Source of the DNA: Arthrobacter humicola
GTDB lineage: Bacteria; Actinomycetota; Actinomycetes; Actinomycetales; Micrococcaceae
Assembly (NCBI RefSeq): GCF_022803015.1
Contig: NZ_JAFKON010000006.1
Span: 186,001-250,000 of the forward strand
Reading direction: 5' to 3'
DNA: 64,000 nucleotides
The position numbers were made by a program, and so were the translations under genes. The notes beneath the pieces are model-generated. The model was not told the DNA's origin, did no database searches, and saw only the letters and a list, made by a program, of their open reading frames with translations. This document shows positions 48,442 through 57,208 of the stretch, piece after piece (the stretch's first letter is position 1; each line of letters opens with the position of its first letter).

Positions 48442-49584
48442 ATGACTACAGCAGCTACCCCGTCCGTCGGCCTGGTTGGTTGGCGTGGCATGGTCGGTTC
48501 CGTCCTCATGCAGCGCATGCAGGACGAGGGCGACTTCGCCAACATCAACCCGGTCTTCTTCTCCACCTCGAACGCGGGCGGTGCCGCCCCGGCCCTGGCC
48601 GGCGCCGCTGCGGGCGCCGCCGGCAAGCTTGAGGACGCGTTCGACCTCGAGACGCTGGCGAAGCTGCCCATTATTGTCACCGCCCAGGGCGGGGACTACA
48701 CCAAGCAGGTCCACGGCGAGCTCCGCAGCCGAGGCTGGGACGGCCTCTGGATCGATGCCGCCTCCACGCTGCGCATGAATGAGGATTCCATCATCGTGCT
48801 GGACCCCATCAACCGGGACGTCATCGACGCCGGCCTCTCCGGCGGGGTGAAGGACTACGTCGGCGGCAACTGCACCGTGTCCTGCATGCTGATGGGCCTG
48901 GGCGGGCTCTTCAAGAACGACCTGGTCGAATGGGGCACCTCCATGACGTACCAGGCGGCCTCCGGCGGCGGGGCACGCCACATGCGTGAACTGCTGAACC
49001 AGTTCGGCAGCCTCAACGCCGAGGTCAGCACCGAACTGGACGACCCGGCGTCGGCGATCCTCGAAATCGACCGCAAGGTCCTGGCACACCAGCGCGCCGG
49101 CATCGACGCCACACAGTTCGGCGTTCCGCTGGCCGGTTCCCTGATCCCCTGGATCGACGCGGACCTCGGCAACGGCCAGTCCAAGGAGGAATGGAAGGCC
49201 GGAGTGGAGACGAACAAGATCCTTGGCACCTCCGCCGCCAACCGCGTCGTCATGGACGGCCTGTGCATCCGGATCGGTGCGATGCGCTCCCACTCCCAGG
49301 CCCTGACCCTGAAGCTGCGCGAGGACCTCCCGGTCGCCGAGATCGAGAAGCTCGTGGACGCGGACAACCAGTGGGCCCGCGTGGTGCCAAACACCAAGGA
49401 AGCCTCGATGGCCGAGCTCACGCCCGTGGCGGCCTCCGGCACCCTGGACATTCCGGTGGGCCGGATCCGCAAGCTTGAGATGGGTCCGCAGTACATCAGC
49501 GCGTTCACGGTGGGCGACCAGCTGCTGTGGGGCGCCGCGGAGCCGCTGCGGCGCATGCTCCGCATCGCCACCGGAAACCTCTAG
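48442..49584 (+). CDS. asd: Aspartate-semialdehyde dehydrogenase
   Basis: Asd reduces aspartyl phosphate to aspartate semialdehyde for lysine/DAP, threonine and methionine synthesis. The 380-residue protein has the NADP loop [18 protein letters not shown] and the catalytic Cys at 144 in [11 protein letters not shown]. Both the long form and the sequence [12 protein letters not shown] resemble the E. coli-type (gammaproteobacterial) branch rather than the shorter enzyme of many actinobacteria, from memory. The start is leaderless. Confidence 0.93.
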   Translation: MTTAATPSVGLVGWRGMVGSVLMQRMQDEGDFANINPVFFSTSNAGGAAPALAGAAAGAAGKLEDAFDLETLAKLPIIVTAQGGDYTKQVHGELRSRGWDGLWIDAASTLRMNEDSIIVLDPINRDVIDAGLSGGVKDYVGGNCTVSCMLMGLGGLFKNDLVEWGTSMTYQAASGGGARHMRELLNQFGSLNAEVSTELDDPASAILEIDRKVLAHQRAGIDATQFGVPLAGSLIPWIDADLGNGQSKEEWKAGVETNKILGTSAANRVVMDGLCIRIGAMRSHSQALTLKLREDLPVAEIEKLVDADNQWARVVPNTKEASMAELTPVAASGTLDIPVGRIRKLEMGPQYISAFTVGDQLLWGAAEPLRRMLRIATGNL

Positions 49585-49607
49585 GAGCCCGTCCGGGACA
49601 CGCATAC

Positions 49608-49675
49608 AGGCGGACGTTCAGACACCCCTTCAGGCGGAAGTTCAGGCACCTGTTCCGGCACCTGTTCAGGCGCCA
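49608..49675 (+). repeat. 12-bp tandem repeats after asd
   Basis: GTTCAGGCACCT (49640), GTTCCGGCACCT (49652) and GTTCAGGCGCCA (49664) are consecutive 12-base units; a similar unit is at 49616. They overlap the last codons of the AlkZ-like gene on the other strand. Confidence 0.6.
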
Positions 49676-50772
49676 AGGAATCTGCGGTATTTCGCGGCCT
49701 GCAGCCCAAAAGACTTTTGGGCGGCGGGCCGCAGCCCGTTAACAGGGTCGAAGGGTTCGGGCACGACGCCGGCTCCCCTGCGGCCCGGCGGCCCGGCCCA
49801 GGTGCCGATCACGCCGCCGCCGGCCACAATGGTCTTCTTGAACACGCCGTTGCCGCCGGGGACGATCTTGTCGGCATGCTCCGGCGGCAGCACGAGGGAC
49901 CGGTCCGCGTAGCCGAGCAGGAATTCATCGAACCCCGGCAGCGCCAGCACCGTGCGCTGACCGGGGACGCCGTCGTCGAGCAGCGCGGCTGTCTCTGCAG
50001 AGAGCCAGTAGCTGGTCCCCTCAAACTCCAGCTCCGCCAGCTGGTCCGACACCCGGGCCAGGGCCGCCCGGGTTTCCGTCAGCGGAATGCCGGCCCACCA
50101 GGCAAAATCACGTTCCGTGGCGGGGCCGTGACTGCGAAAGTAGCGCAGCAGCCACTCGGCGATGCCGTCGGAACGGTCCAGGGTCCGCGACTCGGTGATC
50201 CAGTCGCCAAAGGCCACGACCAGCTGCTGGTTGCCGGCCAGCGGCCCCTGCACCAGCAACCCCCGCTGGCACAGGATCCCGAGCAGATGAATGCCGCGCT
50301 GGCCCGCCGTGGACTGACCCGCCCGTTCGAAGGCCTGGAACAGCTCCGCCCGGCTGGCAGCTCCTCCAGAGACCAGCTGCAGGGCAGTTGCCGCGGCGGC
50401 GTCGATGTCCCCTGCCGTGATCTCGAGCTCCCGGTGGCGCCGGGCCAGGCCCTGGATCAGCCGGTCGGAGGTGATGGCCAGCATCCATTTCAAGTCCTCG
50501 GGTGCCAGCACGTGCAAAGTACCGCGCATTGGCCAGGAACGGACGATCTCCGCCCGGTCCAGCGCCCCGCGGACGTCTTCGGCGCGGGAACCCGGCACGC
50601 GCTGGCCGACGGCCCAGAGCACGGCCTGCAGGTCCTGGGCCTGCATCGCCGTCATGCCGCGGACGGCGTCGGGGACGGACTGAAACCCCGGTCCCAGCAG
50701 TCCCTGGGCGGCCAGCCGCAGCCTGCCGATGATTCCGGGGCCAAGCCGGCGGATGCCCGTCACTGCTGCCAT
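49666..50772 (-). CDS. AlkZ-like winged-helix protein (HTH_42 family)
   Basis: A 368-residue protein of the winged-helix family that includes AlkZ/YcaQ DNA glycosylases, which excise interstrand crosslinks or alkylated bases. A QxQ-type segment (TAMQAQDLQAVLWA) near the N-terminus matches the catalytic-motif position, and RSWPMRGTLHVLAPEDLKWM is a conserved block. The ATG at 50772 has TACCAT six bases upstream, so it is probably leaderless; the frame extends further up without support. The family also has members with no known enzyme activity. Confidence 0.78.
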   Translation of the reverse strand: MAAVTGIRRLGPGIIGRLRLAAQGLLGPGFQSVPDAVRGMTAMQAQDLQAVLWAVGQRVPGSRAEDVRGALDRAEIVRSWPMRGTLHVLAPEDLKWMLAITSDRLIQGLARRHRELEITAGDIDAAAATALQLVSGGAASRAELFQAFERAGQSTAGQRGIHLLGILCQRGLLVQGPLAGNQQLVVAFGDWITESRTLDRSDGIAEWLLRYFRSHGPATERDFAWWAGIPLTETRAALARVSDQLAELEFEGTSYWLSAETAALLDDGVPGQRTVLALPGFDEFLLGYADRSLVLPPEHADKIVPGGNGVFKKTIVAGGGVIGTWAGPPGRRGAGVVPEPFDPVNGLRPAAQKSFGLQAAKYRRFLGA

Positions 50773-50778
50773 GGAACC

Positions 50779-50784
50779 ATGGTA
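50779..50784 (-). promoter_or_regulatory. Leaderless -10 of the AlkZ-like gene
   Basis: TACCAT, six bases (GGTTCC), then ATG at 50772 on the minus strand. Confidence 0.45.
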
Positions 50785-50849
50785 AGCCGCCTGTGTTGCC
50801 TGTCGGGTTGTTGCCCGGCTGTTCCCAGCCGCCATCCAGCAGGCTTCCC

Positions 50850-50855
50850 TACCCT
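50850..50855 (+). promoter_or_regulatory. Leaderless -10 of the gene at 50862
   Basis: TACCCT, six bases (TGAATC), then ATG at 50862. The AlkZ-like and this gene are divergent with only 89 bases between starts. Confidence 0.45.
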
Positions 50856-50861
50856 TGAATC

Positions 50862-51410
50862 ATGACTATGAGTGAGGTGTGGCCGCTGCTGCGGCCCCTG
50901 TGCCGGAAGCTGGCCCTGCTGGGCTGGGCGTCCAGCGCCGCCGGCATGGCTGCCGGGCTCGCCGTCGCCATCGCCAGCGGTACCCGGCTCTCGCCCATGA
51001 TGAGCACCCTGCAGCTGGTGGCCGCCTTGTCCATGGCGGTGTCCGTGGCCAGCTTCGTCACGGCCGCGGCGTTGCAGCCGCGGGCACGGTCACGGTCTCA
51101 GTCACGGTCTCAGGCACGGTCTCAGGCACGGGTGCAGGCGGCCATGAAGCACGGAAGCATCGCCCCGCAGGGCCGGGAGCTCCAGCTCGACTATGGCGGC
51201 GAATTTCCGGCCACCGTGCAGGCCTTCCTGCTCGGCTCCCTGGCGTTCCTCGCCGGCGCCGTGGCGTTTGCGTGCGCCGGACTGGTGCTGCAAAGCGGGC
51301 CCAGCGTCCAGTCCGTGGCGTTCTGCCAGGTCTTCCTGCTCGGGGCCGCGGCCTCGGGTTTCACATTCATGCTTTTCAGCAAGGTGGCACCCCGCCACAC
51401 GGAACCGTAG
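50862..51410 (+). CDS. Four-helix membrane protein with Arg/Ser/Gln repeat
   Basis: A 182-residue protein with two N-terminal helices (KLALLGWASSAAGMAAGLAV, LQLVAALSMAVSVASFVTAA) and two C-terminal ones (FLLGSLAFLAGAVAFACAGL, VFLLGAAASGFTFMLF). Between them lies a basic loop of RSQS/RSQA/RSQA/RVQA tetrapeptides, encoded by 12-bp tandem repeats (51091-51138). No family is recognised. A variable repeat count between strains is plausible. Confidence 0.72.
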   Translation: MTMSEVWPLLRPLCRKLALLGWASSAAGMAAGLAVAIASGTRLSPMMSTLQLVAALSMAVSVASFVTAAALQPRARSRSQSRSQARSQARVQAAMKHGSIAPQGRELQLDYGGEFPATVQAFLLGSLAFLAGAVAFACAGLVLQSGPSVQSVAFCQVFLLGAAASGFTFMLFSKVAPRHTEP

Positions 51411-51486
51411 CCGGGGCGCGGGACGCCCTGCCGGCGCTGCCCGGCCTTGCCCGGGCGGCGGCCCTTTTCCCGGGGCCGGACCTTCC

Positions 51487-52554
51487 CTAGAGATCGACGC
51501 CAATCAGCAGCGGCTCCGGGTGCAGTTCAATGCCGAAACGTTCGGCGACGCCGTGGCGGACCTCGCGCGCGACGGCCAGCATGTCCGCCGCGCTCGCCCC
51601 TCCCCTGTTAGTGATGGCGAGGGTGTGCTTGGTGGACAGCGAGGCCCGGCCGCCCGAGACGCTGTGCGGGTCCAGGCCGAAGCCCTTGGCGAACCCGGCC
51701 TGGTCGATGAGCCACGCCGCCGAGAGCTTGGTCAGCCCGTCCGCACCGGCGGGGTACCGCGGGGCCTCCTGCGGCAGCCGTGCCGCGACGTCCTCGGTCA
51801 CGATCGGGTTCGTGAAAAAGGATCCCGTGGAGTAGGTGTCACGGTCGTCCGCGTCCCAGACCATGCCCTTGGACGCCCGGAGCCGCAGCACCTCGCGCCG
51901 GACGTCGGTGGAGTAGGCCCGCTGGCCCTGCTCGACGCCGAGCACCCGGGCGAGTTCGGCGTAGCGGACCGGGGCGCTCTTCCGGCCGAGCGGGAGCTGG
52001 AATTCCACGGTGAGCACCACATAGCGCGGTGAGCCGTTGACGGTGGTCTGCTTCAGGATGGAGTCCCGGTAGCCGAACTTGAGTTCGGAATTCGTGAAGG
52101 TCTTCACCGCGTTGCGTTCCCGGTCCCAGGTGCGCACGACGGCGATCGTCTGGGAGACGTCGGCCCCGTAGGCGCCGACGTTCTGCACGGGGGTGGCGCC
52201 CGTGGCACCGGGGATTCCGGAGAGCGCTTCGACGCCGGACCAGGCATGCTTCACGGCGTGTTCAACGAAGGCGTCCCAGTTGTGGCCGGCCTGGACCACC
52301 ACCGCCACGCCGCCGCAGGAGTCCTCGGCGTCGACGGTGAACCCCTCGGAGGCGATCTTCAGCACCGTGCCGGGGAACCCGGCGTCGGACACCAACAGGT
52401 TGGAGCCGCCGCCGATGATCAGCAGGGACTGGCCGGCGGCGTCCGCGGTGCGCACGGCGTCGATGATCGCGGCCTCGGTGCGGGCCTCGATGTAGCTGCC
52501 GGCGGGGCCGCCGACGGCGGAGGTGGTCAGGGCGGAGAGCTGGATCTGGGTCAC
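51487..52554 (-). CDS. murB: UDP-N-acetylenolpyruvoylglucosamine reductase
   Basis: MurB reduces UDP-GlcNAc-enolpyruvate with NADPH and FAD to make UDP-MurNAc. The 355-residue protein has the FAD-binding segment LIIGGGSNLLVSD and GIPGATGATPVQNVGAYG (substrate loop), a YSTGSFFTNP active-site Ser region, and a C-terminal HPEPLLIG block with the catalytic Glu. It starts at GTG with TAGGCT six bases upstream. The upstream gene on the same strand is the MFS transporter, 57 bases away. Confidence 0.96.
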   Translation of the reverse strand: MTQIQLSALTTSAVGGPAGSYIEARTEAAIIDAVRTADAAGQSLLIIGGGSNLLVSDAGFPGTVLKIASEGFTVDAEDSCGGVAVVVQAGHNWDAFVEHAVKHAWSGVEALSGIPGATGATPVQNVGAYGADVSQTIAVVRTWDRERNAVKTFTNSELKFGYRDSILKQTTVNGSPRYVVLTVEFQLPLGRKSAPVRYAELARVLGVEQGQRAYSTDVRREVLRLRASKGMVWDADDRDTYSTGSFFTNPIVTEDVAARLPQEAPRYPAGADGLTKLSAAWLIDQAGFAKGFGLDPHSVSGGRASLSTKHTLAITNRGGASAADMLAVAREVRHGVAERFGIELHPEPLLIGVDL

Positions 52555-52560
52555 CTGACC

Positions 52561-52589
52561 AGCCTAGCCGGGATCATCAGCCCGCCTAA
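52561..52589 (-). promoter_or_regulatory. Leaderless promoter of murB
   Basis: TTAGGC (52584-52589), a 17-base spacer, TAGGCT (52561-52566), six bases (GGTCAG), then GTG at 52554. Confidence 0.6.
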
Positions 52590-52610
52590 GCCGGTGCCGG
52601 CCGCACCTGG

Positions 52611-53936
52611 CTAGCTGTTCTGTCCCGGCAAGGGCGCGGGCGCGGGGAGTTTGCGGGTCACCGGGGAGAGCAGGAAACTGACGATCAGCATCACCATGAC
52701 GGCCAGCAGCGAGTGGAGAATGCCGACGTGCTCGGCCAGCAGACCCAGCAGCGGCGGCCCGCACAGGAACGCTCCGTAGCCGATCGTGGACACCACGGAC
52801 ACCCGCGCGGCGGCCTTGACGGGATCGTCGGCCGCGGCGGACATGCCGACCGGGAAGCCCAGGGACGCGCCGAGTCCCCAGATGGCCAGGGCCACGTAGG
52901 CCAGCCACGGTGCCGGTGCGAAGACGAACAGGCCGAGGCCCAGAACCGCCAGCGCGGCGCACCAGCGCATCACCGGGACCCGGCCGAAGCGGTCCAGGAC
53001 CAGGGTGCCGGCGAAGCGGCCGATGGTCATGAAGGTGACGAACAGCCCGTACCCGGCGGCTCCGGCGGCGTCGGTCTGGCCGTGGCCGTCGGCCAGCGCC
53101 AGCGCCACCCAGTCCCCCGCCGCTCCTTCGGCCAGGGCCAGCCCGAGGACCAGCACGCCCAGCAGCAGGGTGCGCCTGTCACGCCAGGCCTGGGCGATGA
53201 GGCGTTTGTTGTCCAAGGGCGGCTCCGGGACCGCGTCGGTCTGCCGGACGATCGGGATGGGCCCGGTGGAAGGATCCTCGAAGGTATCTGTCCCGGACGC
53301 TTTGAAGGGCTGCTCCGCCTCGAGGGGCGTGATGTCCGCCCGGAACCAGGCCGCCGCGGTGGTCACCGAGCCGGCCACCAGCAGGCCCACCACTGCCAGG
53401 TGCAGGAAGACCGGGATCCCGGCGGCGGCAGCCCAGGCGCCCAGCCCGGCGCCCGCCACAGTGCCCAGGCTGAAGGAGCCGTGCAGCCGGGGCATGATGT
53501 GCCGCCGGACGGCGCGTTCCACCGCCGCCCCTTCGACGTTGGACGCGGTGTTCCAGCTGGCGGTGCCCAGCCCGATGATTGCCAGACCCGCGGCAACCGC
53601 CACCGGGCTGGCGAGCACCGAGGTGCCGAAGCCTGCCAGCGCCAGCCCGAATCCGACCATGATGCTGCCGATCCGGATGGTGCGCTTGGAGCCAAGGCGA
53701 AGAACAATCAGGCCCGAGGCGGACACGGACAGGAAGGATCCCGCCGTCATGCAGAGCAGGAGCAGTCCGATGGTGCCGGGAGTCAGGTCCAGGCCGTCGC
53801 GGATGGCCGGCAGCCGGGACACCCAGGTGGAGAATGCGATTCCGCTCGCGGCGTAGGCCACCACCACGGCGTTTCGCCAGTGCGTGATCTCGGCGGGCGG
53901 GACGAAGACTTCCTTGGTCACAGCAGCCAGATTCAC
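52611..53936 (-). CDS. MFS transporter
   Basis: A 441-residue major facilitator protein with 12 helices in two halves joined by a polar loop (residues ~205-245). The N-half has AYAASGIAFSTWVSRLPAIR and a motif-A equivalent, LIVLRLGSKRTIRIG; the C-half has GRFAGTLVLDRFGRVPVMRW. The type resembles YbjJ-like exporters of unknown substrate. It starts 14 bases after the MaoC-like gene, so it is probably in one operon with the two dehydratase genes; the GTG start has no clear ribosome-binding site. Confidence 0.85.
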   Translation of the reverse strand: MNLAAVTKEVFVPPAEITHWRNAVVVAYAASGIAFSTWVSRLPAIRDGLDLTPGTIGLLLLCMTAGSFLSVSASGLIVLRLGSKRTIRIGSIMVGFGLALAGFGTSVLASPVAVAAGLAIIGLGTASWNTASNVEGAAVERAVRRHIMPRLHGSFSLGTVAGAGLGAWAAAAGIPVFLHLAVVGLLVAGSVTTAAAWFRADITPLEAEQPFKASGTDTFEDPSTGPIPIVRQTDAVPEPPLDNKRLIAQAWRDRRTLLLGVLVLGLALAEGAAGDWVALALADGHGQTDAAGAAGYGLFVTFMTIGRFAGTLVLDRFGRVPVMRWCAALAVLGLGLFVFAPAPWLAYVALAIWGLGASLGFPVGMSAAADDPVKAAARVSVVSTIGYGAFLCGPPLLGLLAEHVGILHSLLAVMVMLIVSFLLSPVTRKLPAPAPLPGQNS

Positions 53937-53950
53937 AGCAACGCCATGGG

Positions 53951-54388
53951 CTAGGCCACCCTGACGACGGCCTGGGCCTTGACGAGGACCTTCTGGGCGG
54001 CCGAGACGACCGTGAGGTCGACGCGGGCGGTGCCGGCGTCGGCGTCGAGGGCCCCGATGGCCCCGCTGATCTCGATCACGGCGCCGGACTCCGGTGTCCC
54101 CGTCGTGTCGGCGACGGGAACCGGCTTGGTAAAGCGGGTCTGGAAGTCGACGACGGCGGCGGGATCGCCGGCCCAGTCGGTCACGAGCTGGACGGCCGCA
54201 CCCATGGTGAACATGCCGTGCGCGATCACGCCCGGCAGGCCGACGCCGGTGGCGAAGGCCTCGTTCCAGTGGATCGGGTTGAAGTCACCGGATGCGCCGG
54301 CGTACTTGACGAGGTCGGTGCGGGTGACGGTAATGCTGCGGCTGCCAATGTCCTGGCCGACCGTGAGTGCTGCGATGTCGATGCTCAT
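53951..54388 (-). CDS. MaoC-like hydratase (HadB type)
   Basis: A 145-residue single hot-dog domain protein with the hydratase 2 signature YAGASGDFNPIHWNEAFATG (catalytic Asp and His) followed by LPGVIAHGMFTMG. HadB-like proteins dehydrate beta-hydroxyacyl thioesters, often paired with a HadA-like partner. It begins two bases after the HadA-like stop. The pair lies beside murB, a common actinobacterial neighbourhood (from memory). Confidence 0.9.
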   Translation of the reverse strand: MSIDIAALTVGQDIGSRSITVTRTDLVKYAGASGDFNPIHWNEAFATGVGLPGVIAHGMFTMGAAVQLVTDWAGDPAAVVDFQTRFTKPVPVADTTGTPESGAVIEISGAIGALDADAGTARVDLTVVSAAQKVLVKAQAVVRVA

Positions 54389-54390
54389 GG

Positions 54391-54882
54391 CTACTGTCCC
54401 TCTCCGCGGACCAGGATGGACGAGGTGGTGGTAGCGACCGGCTCCCGGACACCGGTGGCATCGCCGGCGACACCGGTGGCATCGCCGGGGGCCAGGGCGA
54501 AGATTTCCGAGCGGGTGGTGATCATGGCTCCGCCGCCCATGGCGCGGACGCCGTCGACGTGCAGTTCGGCGACCAACCGGTCCCCCGCGACGATCGGGCG
54601 GTGGTGCGTGAACCGCTGGTCGGCGTGGACCACGCGGGAGAAGTCGATCCCGGATTCCGGATCCTCGATCAGCTGCGCGTCGGCGCGCTGCGCGACGATA
54701 ATGGCGAAGGTCGGCGGCGCCACGAGGTCCCTGTGACCCAGCGCCTCGGCGGCGGCAACATCGAAGTGGGCAGGGTGGGTGGCCTTGACCGCGCGCGCGA
54801 ACTCGCGGATCTTCTCGCGGCCGACGTCATACACCTCTGCGGCAGGGTAGCTGCGCCCCTGCAGGTCCGGATTGATAGTCAT
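54391..54882 (-). CDS. MaoC-like dehydratase N-domain protein (HadA type)
   Basis: A 163-residue hot-dog protein of the FAS1-type dehydratase N-terminal family, lacking the catalytic signature and expected to pair with the downstream HadB-like protein. Conserved segments are VAPPTFAIIVAQRADAQL and VHADQRFTHHRPIVAGDRLV. A 21-bp tandem duplication (54448-54488) gives GDATGVAGDATGVR near the C-terminus. It starts at ATG with TAGGCT six bases upstream. Confidence 0.88.
   Translation of the reverse strand: MTINPDLQGRSYPAAEVYDVGREKIREFARAVKATHPAHFDVAAAEALGHRDLVAPPTFAIIVAQRADAQLIEDPESGIDFSRVVHADQRFTHHRPIVAGDRLVAELHVDGVRAMGGGAMITTRSEIFALAPGDATGVAGDATGVREPVATTTSSILVRGEGQ
54448..54488 (-). repeat. 21-bp tandem duplication within the HadA-like gene
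   Basis: Units at 54448-54467 and 54469-54488 are identical over 20 bases with a period of 21, keeping the frame and duplicating seven residues in a loop near the C-terminus. Confidence 0.8.
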
Positions 54883-54888
54883 GGTTCC

Positions 54889-54894
54889 AGCCTA
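54889..54894 (-). promoter_or_regulatory. Leaderless -10 of the HadA-like gene
   Basis: TAGGCT, six bases (GGAACC), then ATG at 54882. Confidence 0.6.
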
Positions 54895-54960
54895 TCGCCA
54901 CGCCCGGAGCCGTCCGGCTTCGTGACAGGGTGCGCGCCGGGAACCGGACGGGCACAGACG

Positions 54961-55010
54961 GGCGCTCCGGCGGGTCTTGACCGGCGCTCCGGCGGGTCTT
55001 GACCGGCGCG
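54961..55010. repeat. 22-bp tandem repeat upstream of the ArsR gene
   Basis: GGCGCTCCGGCGGGTCTTGACC occurs twice in tandem (54961-54982, 54983-55004), with six bases of a third copy. A small dyad, TGATG-AAAA-CATCA (about 55015-55028), follows in an A+T-rich patch and could be the ArsR operator, near TATGAT (-10-like). Confidence 0.6.
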
Positions 55011-55100
55011 ATATGATGAAAACATCAATCCATCAATCCGAATCGCCGAGGGCGCCGCCGCACCGCGCCGCGAACGGATGCGAGAAAGTGTTTCCCCGCC

Positions 55101-55514
55101 ATGATCTCCGCCGCGCAGACCCCCCTGTATGAAATCAAGGCCAACCTGTTCAAAGCCCTGGCGCACCCGGCCCGAATCCGGATCCTCGAGCTTCTGGCGG
55201 CCGCGCCGGACAATACGGCGCCGGTCAGTTACCTGCTCGCCGAGACGGGGCTGGAGCCCTCGCACCTGTCCCAGCATCTGGGCACGCTGCGCCGGCACGG
55301 TGTGGTGACGTCGGTCCGGACGGCGAATGTCGTGACCTACCGGCTGACTCATCCCAAGATCAAGGAGCTGCTCGCGATTGCCCGGGTCTTCCTGCTGGAC
55401 ACCCTGGCCGGTTCCAGCGAACAGCTCCGGATAGCGCAGGAGCTGCCGGCAGGCCACCTCGACCGCGCGGGCGACGGCGACAGTACCGGCCGCCTCGACG
55501 CCACGGCAACGTGA
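55101..55514 (+). CDS. ArsR family regulator
   Basis: A 137-residue winged-helix repressor of the ArsR/SmtB type: KANLFKALAHPARIRILELL then TGLEPSHLSQHLGTLRRHGV and VVTYRLTHPKIKELL. No Cys pair is seen in the recognition helix, so it is not a classical metal sensor at that site. Its stop overlaps the SulP start (GTGA), so it likely regulates that transporter. A 22-bp repeat and a dyad lie upstream. Confidence 0.92.
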   Translation: MISAAQTPLYEIKANLFKALAHPARIRILELLAAAPDNTAPVSYLLAETGLEPSHLSQHLGTLRRHGVVTSVRTANVVTYRLTHPKIKELLAIARVFLLDTLAGSSEQLRIAQELPAGHLDRAGDGDSTGRLDATAT

Positions 55515-57208
55515 GCGCGGCCCAGGCAGCAGACCCGGCGACGACATCTGCCACGGCACGGGGACGCTTCGCCCGGTTTGTGCCGTCCCGCCGCGACTAC
55601 GAGCTCTTGAGGTCCGCCTGGAAGACGGACCTGTTCGCCGGCATCACGGTGGGCATTGTGGCGCTCCCCCTGGCCCTGGCCTTCGGGGTCAGTTCCGGGG
55701 TCGGGGCGGAGGCCGGACTCATCACCGCAGTGGTGGCAGGACTTGTCGCCGCCGTCATGGGCGGATCCAACGTCCAGGTCTCCGGCCCGACCGGCGCCAT
55801 GGTGGTGGTCCTGGCCCCGGTGGTCGCCGTCCACGGCGTCGGCAGCATTGCCCTGGTCTCTGTATTGGCCGGGCTGCTGGTCGTGGTCCTGGGCGCCAGC
55901 GGGCTGGGCCGGGCCGTCGCGTTCATCCCGTGGCCGGTCGTGGAGGGTTTCACACTCGGCATCGCCGCCATCATTTTCCTCCAGCAGGTTCCCTTGGCCA
56001 CGGGCACCGAGGGAACGCCGGGCCACAACACCCTCCTGGCCGCCGTCGAGAGCGCGTCGCAGGCCACGATGCCGACCGTGCTGGAAACGCTCGCGGTGGT
56101 GGCATGCGTCGCGGCCGTGATGTACCTGCTGCCCAGGCTGAACAAGGCCCTGCCCGCGAGCCTGATCGCAGTGCTGCTCACCACCGCGGCGTCGGAGATG
56201 CTGGCGCTGGACATACCGCGGATCGGCGCGCTTCCGCACTCCCTGCCGGCGCCCTCGATGCCCTCTGTCGATCCGGCCGCGCTGGGAGGCCTGCTGATGC
56301 CGGCCGTGTCCATCGCGACGCTCGCCGCCATCGAATCCCTGCTCTCGGCCCGGGTGGCCGCCGGCATGGTCGGCCCCGACGGCCGTCCGTCCGGCGCGTA
56401 CAGCCCGGACCGGGAGCTCACCGGCCAGGGGCTGGCCTCGATCGCTGCCGGATTCTTCGGCGGCATGCCCGCGACGGGCGCGATCGCCCGGACCGCCGTG
56501 AACGTCCGTTCCGGGGCCAAGACCCGGCTCTCCGCGGTGGTGCACGCCCTGGTGCTGCTGGCCATCATCTACCTGGCGGCGGGGCTCGTCGGCAGGATCC
56601 CGCTGGCGGCGCTGGCCGGCATCCTCATGGTCACGGCCGTCCGCATGGTCTCGCGGCACACCGTCACGGCGATTTTGCGCTCCACCCGGGCCGACGCCGC
56701 GGTGTTCGTGGTCACCGCCCTCATTACCGTCGCCTTCGACCTCATTGTGGCCATCCAGATCGGACTCGCCGCGGCCGCCGTGTTCACGCTGCGGACATTC
56801 GCTTCGCTGAGCGGGGTCCGGCGCGAGGACATCCCGGGGCCGCCGGTTCCGGGCGACGAGCACATCGCCATCTTCCGGCTCGACGGGGCCATGTTTTTCG
56901 GTGCAGCGGAGCGGGTCCTGCAGGAGATCAGCCAGGTCCGGGACATCCAGGTGGCCGTCATCCGGCTCTCCCAGCTGCGGATGCTGGACGCCACGGGCGC
57001 CCACATGCTCGTTGAGGTGGTCTCCGCGCTGGAGCTGCGCGGGGTCACGGTCCTGCTGAAGGGGGTCCAGCCGCAGCATCTGGAGCTCGTGACCAATGTG
57101 GGGGTCATCCGCTCACTGCGGCATCACAAGCACCTGTTCACATCCCTCCCGGACGCGGTGGAGCATGCCCGGAGCCATGTGGTGCGGAACGCGGCCGCTA
57201 GCGCTTGA
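55511..57208 (+). CDS. SulP family anion transporter with STAS domain
   Basis: A 565-residue SulP transporter with about 12-14 helices and a C-terminal STAS domain (IAIFRLDGAMFFGAAERV ... RLSQLRMLDATGAHML). The SulP signature region GSNVQVSGPTGAMVVVLAP is present. Substrates in the family include sulfate and bicarbonate. Coupled to the ArsR gene by a 4-base overlap. Its last 11 bases overlap the convergent small membrane protein gene. Confidence 0.93.
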   Translation: MSAAQAADPATTSATARGRFARFVPSRRDYELLRSAWKTDLFAGITVGIVALPLALAFGVSSGVGAEAGLITAVVAGLVAAVMGGSNVQVSGPTGAMVVVLAPVVAVHGVGSIALVSVLAGLLVVVLGASGLGRAVAFIPWPVVEGFTLGIAAIIFLQQVPLATGTEGTPGHNTLLAAVESASQATMPTVLETLAVVACVAAVMYLLPRLNKALPASLIAVLLTTAASEMLALDIPRIGALPHSLPAPSMPSVDPAALGGLLMPAVSIATLAAIESLLSARVAAGMVGPDGRPSGAYSPDRELTGQGLASIAAGFFGGMPATGAIARTAVNVRSGAKTRLSAVVHALVLLAIIYLAAGLVGRIPLAALAGILMVTAVRMVSRHTVTAILRSTRADAAVFVVTALITVAFDLIVAIQIGLAAAAVFTLRTFASLSGVRREDIPGPPVPGDEHIAIFRLDGAMFFGAAERVLQEISQVRDIQVAVIRLSQLRMLDATGAHMLVEVVSALELRGVTVLLKGVQPQHLELVTNVGVIRSLRHHKHLFTSLPDAVEHARSHVVRNAAASA

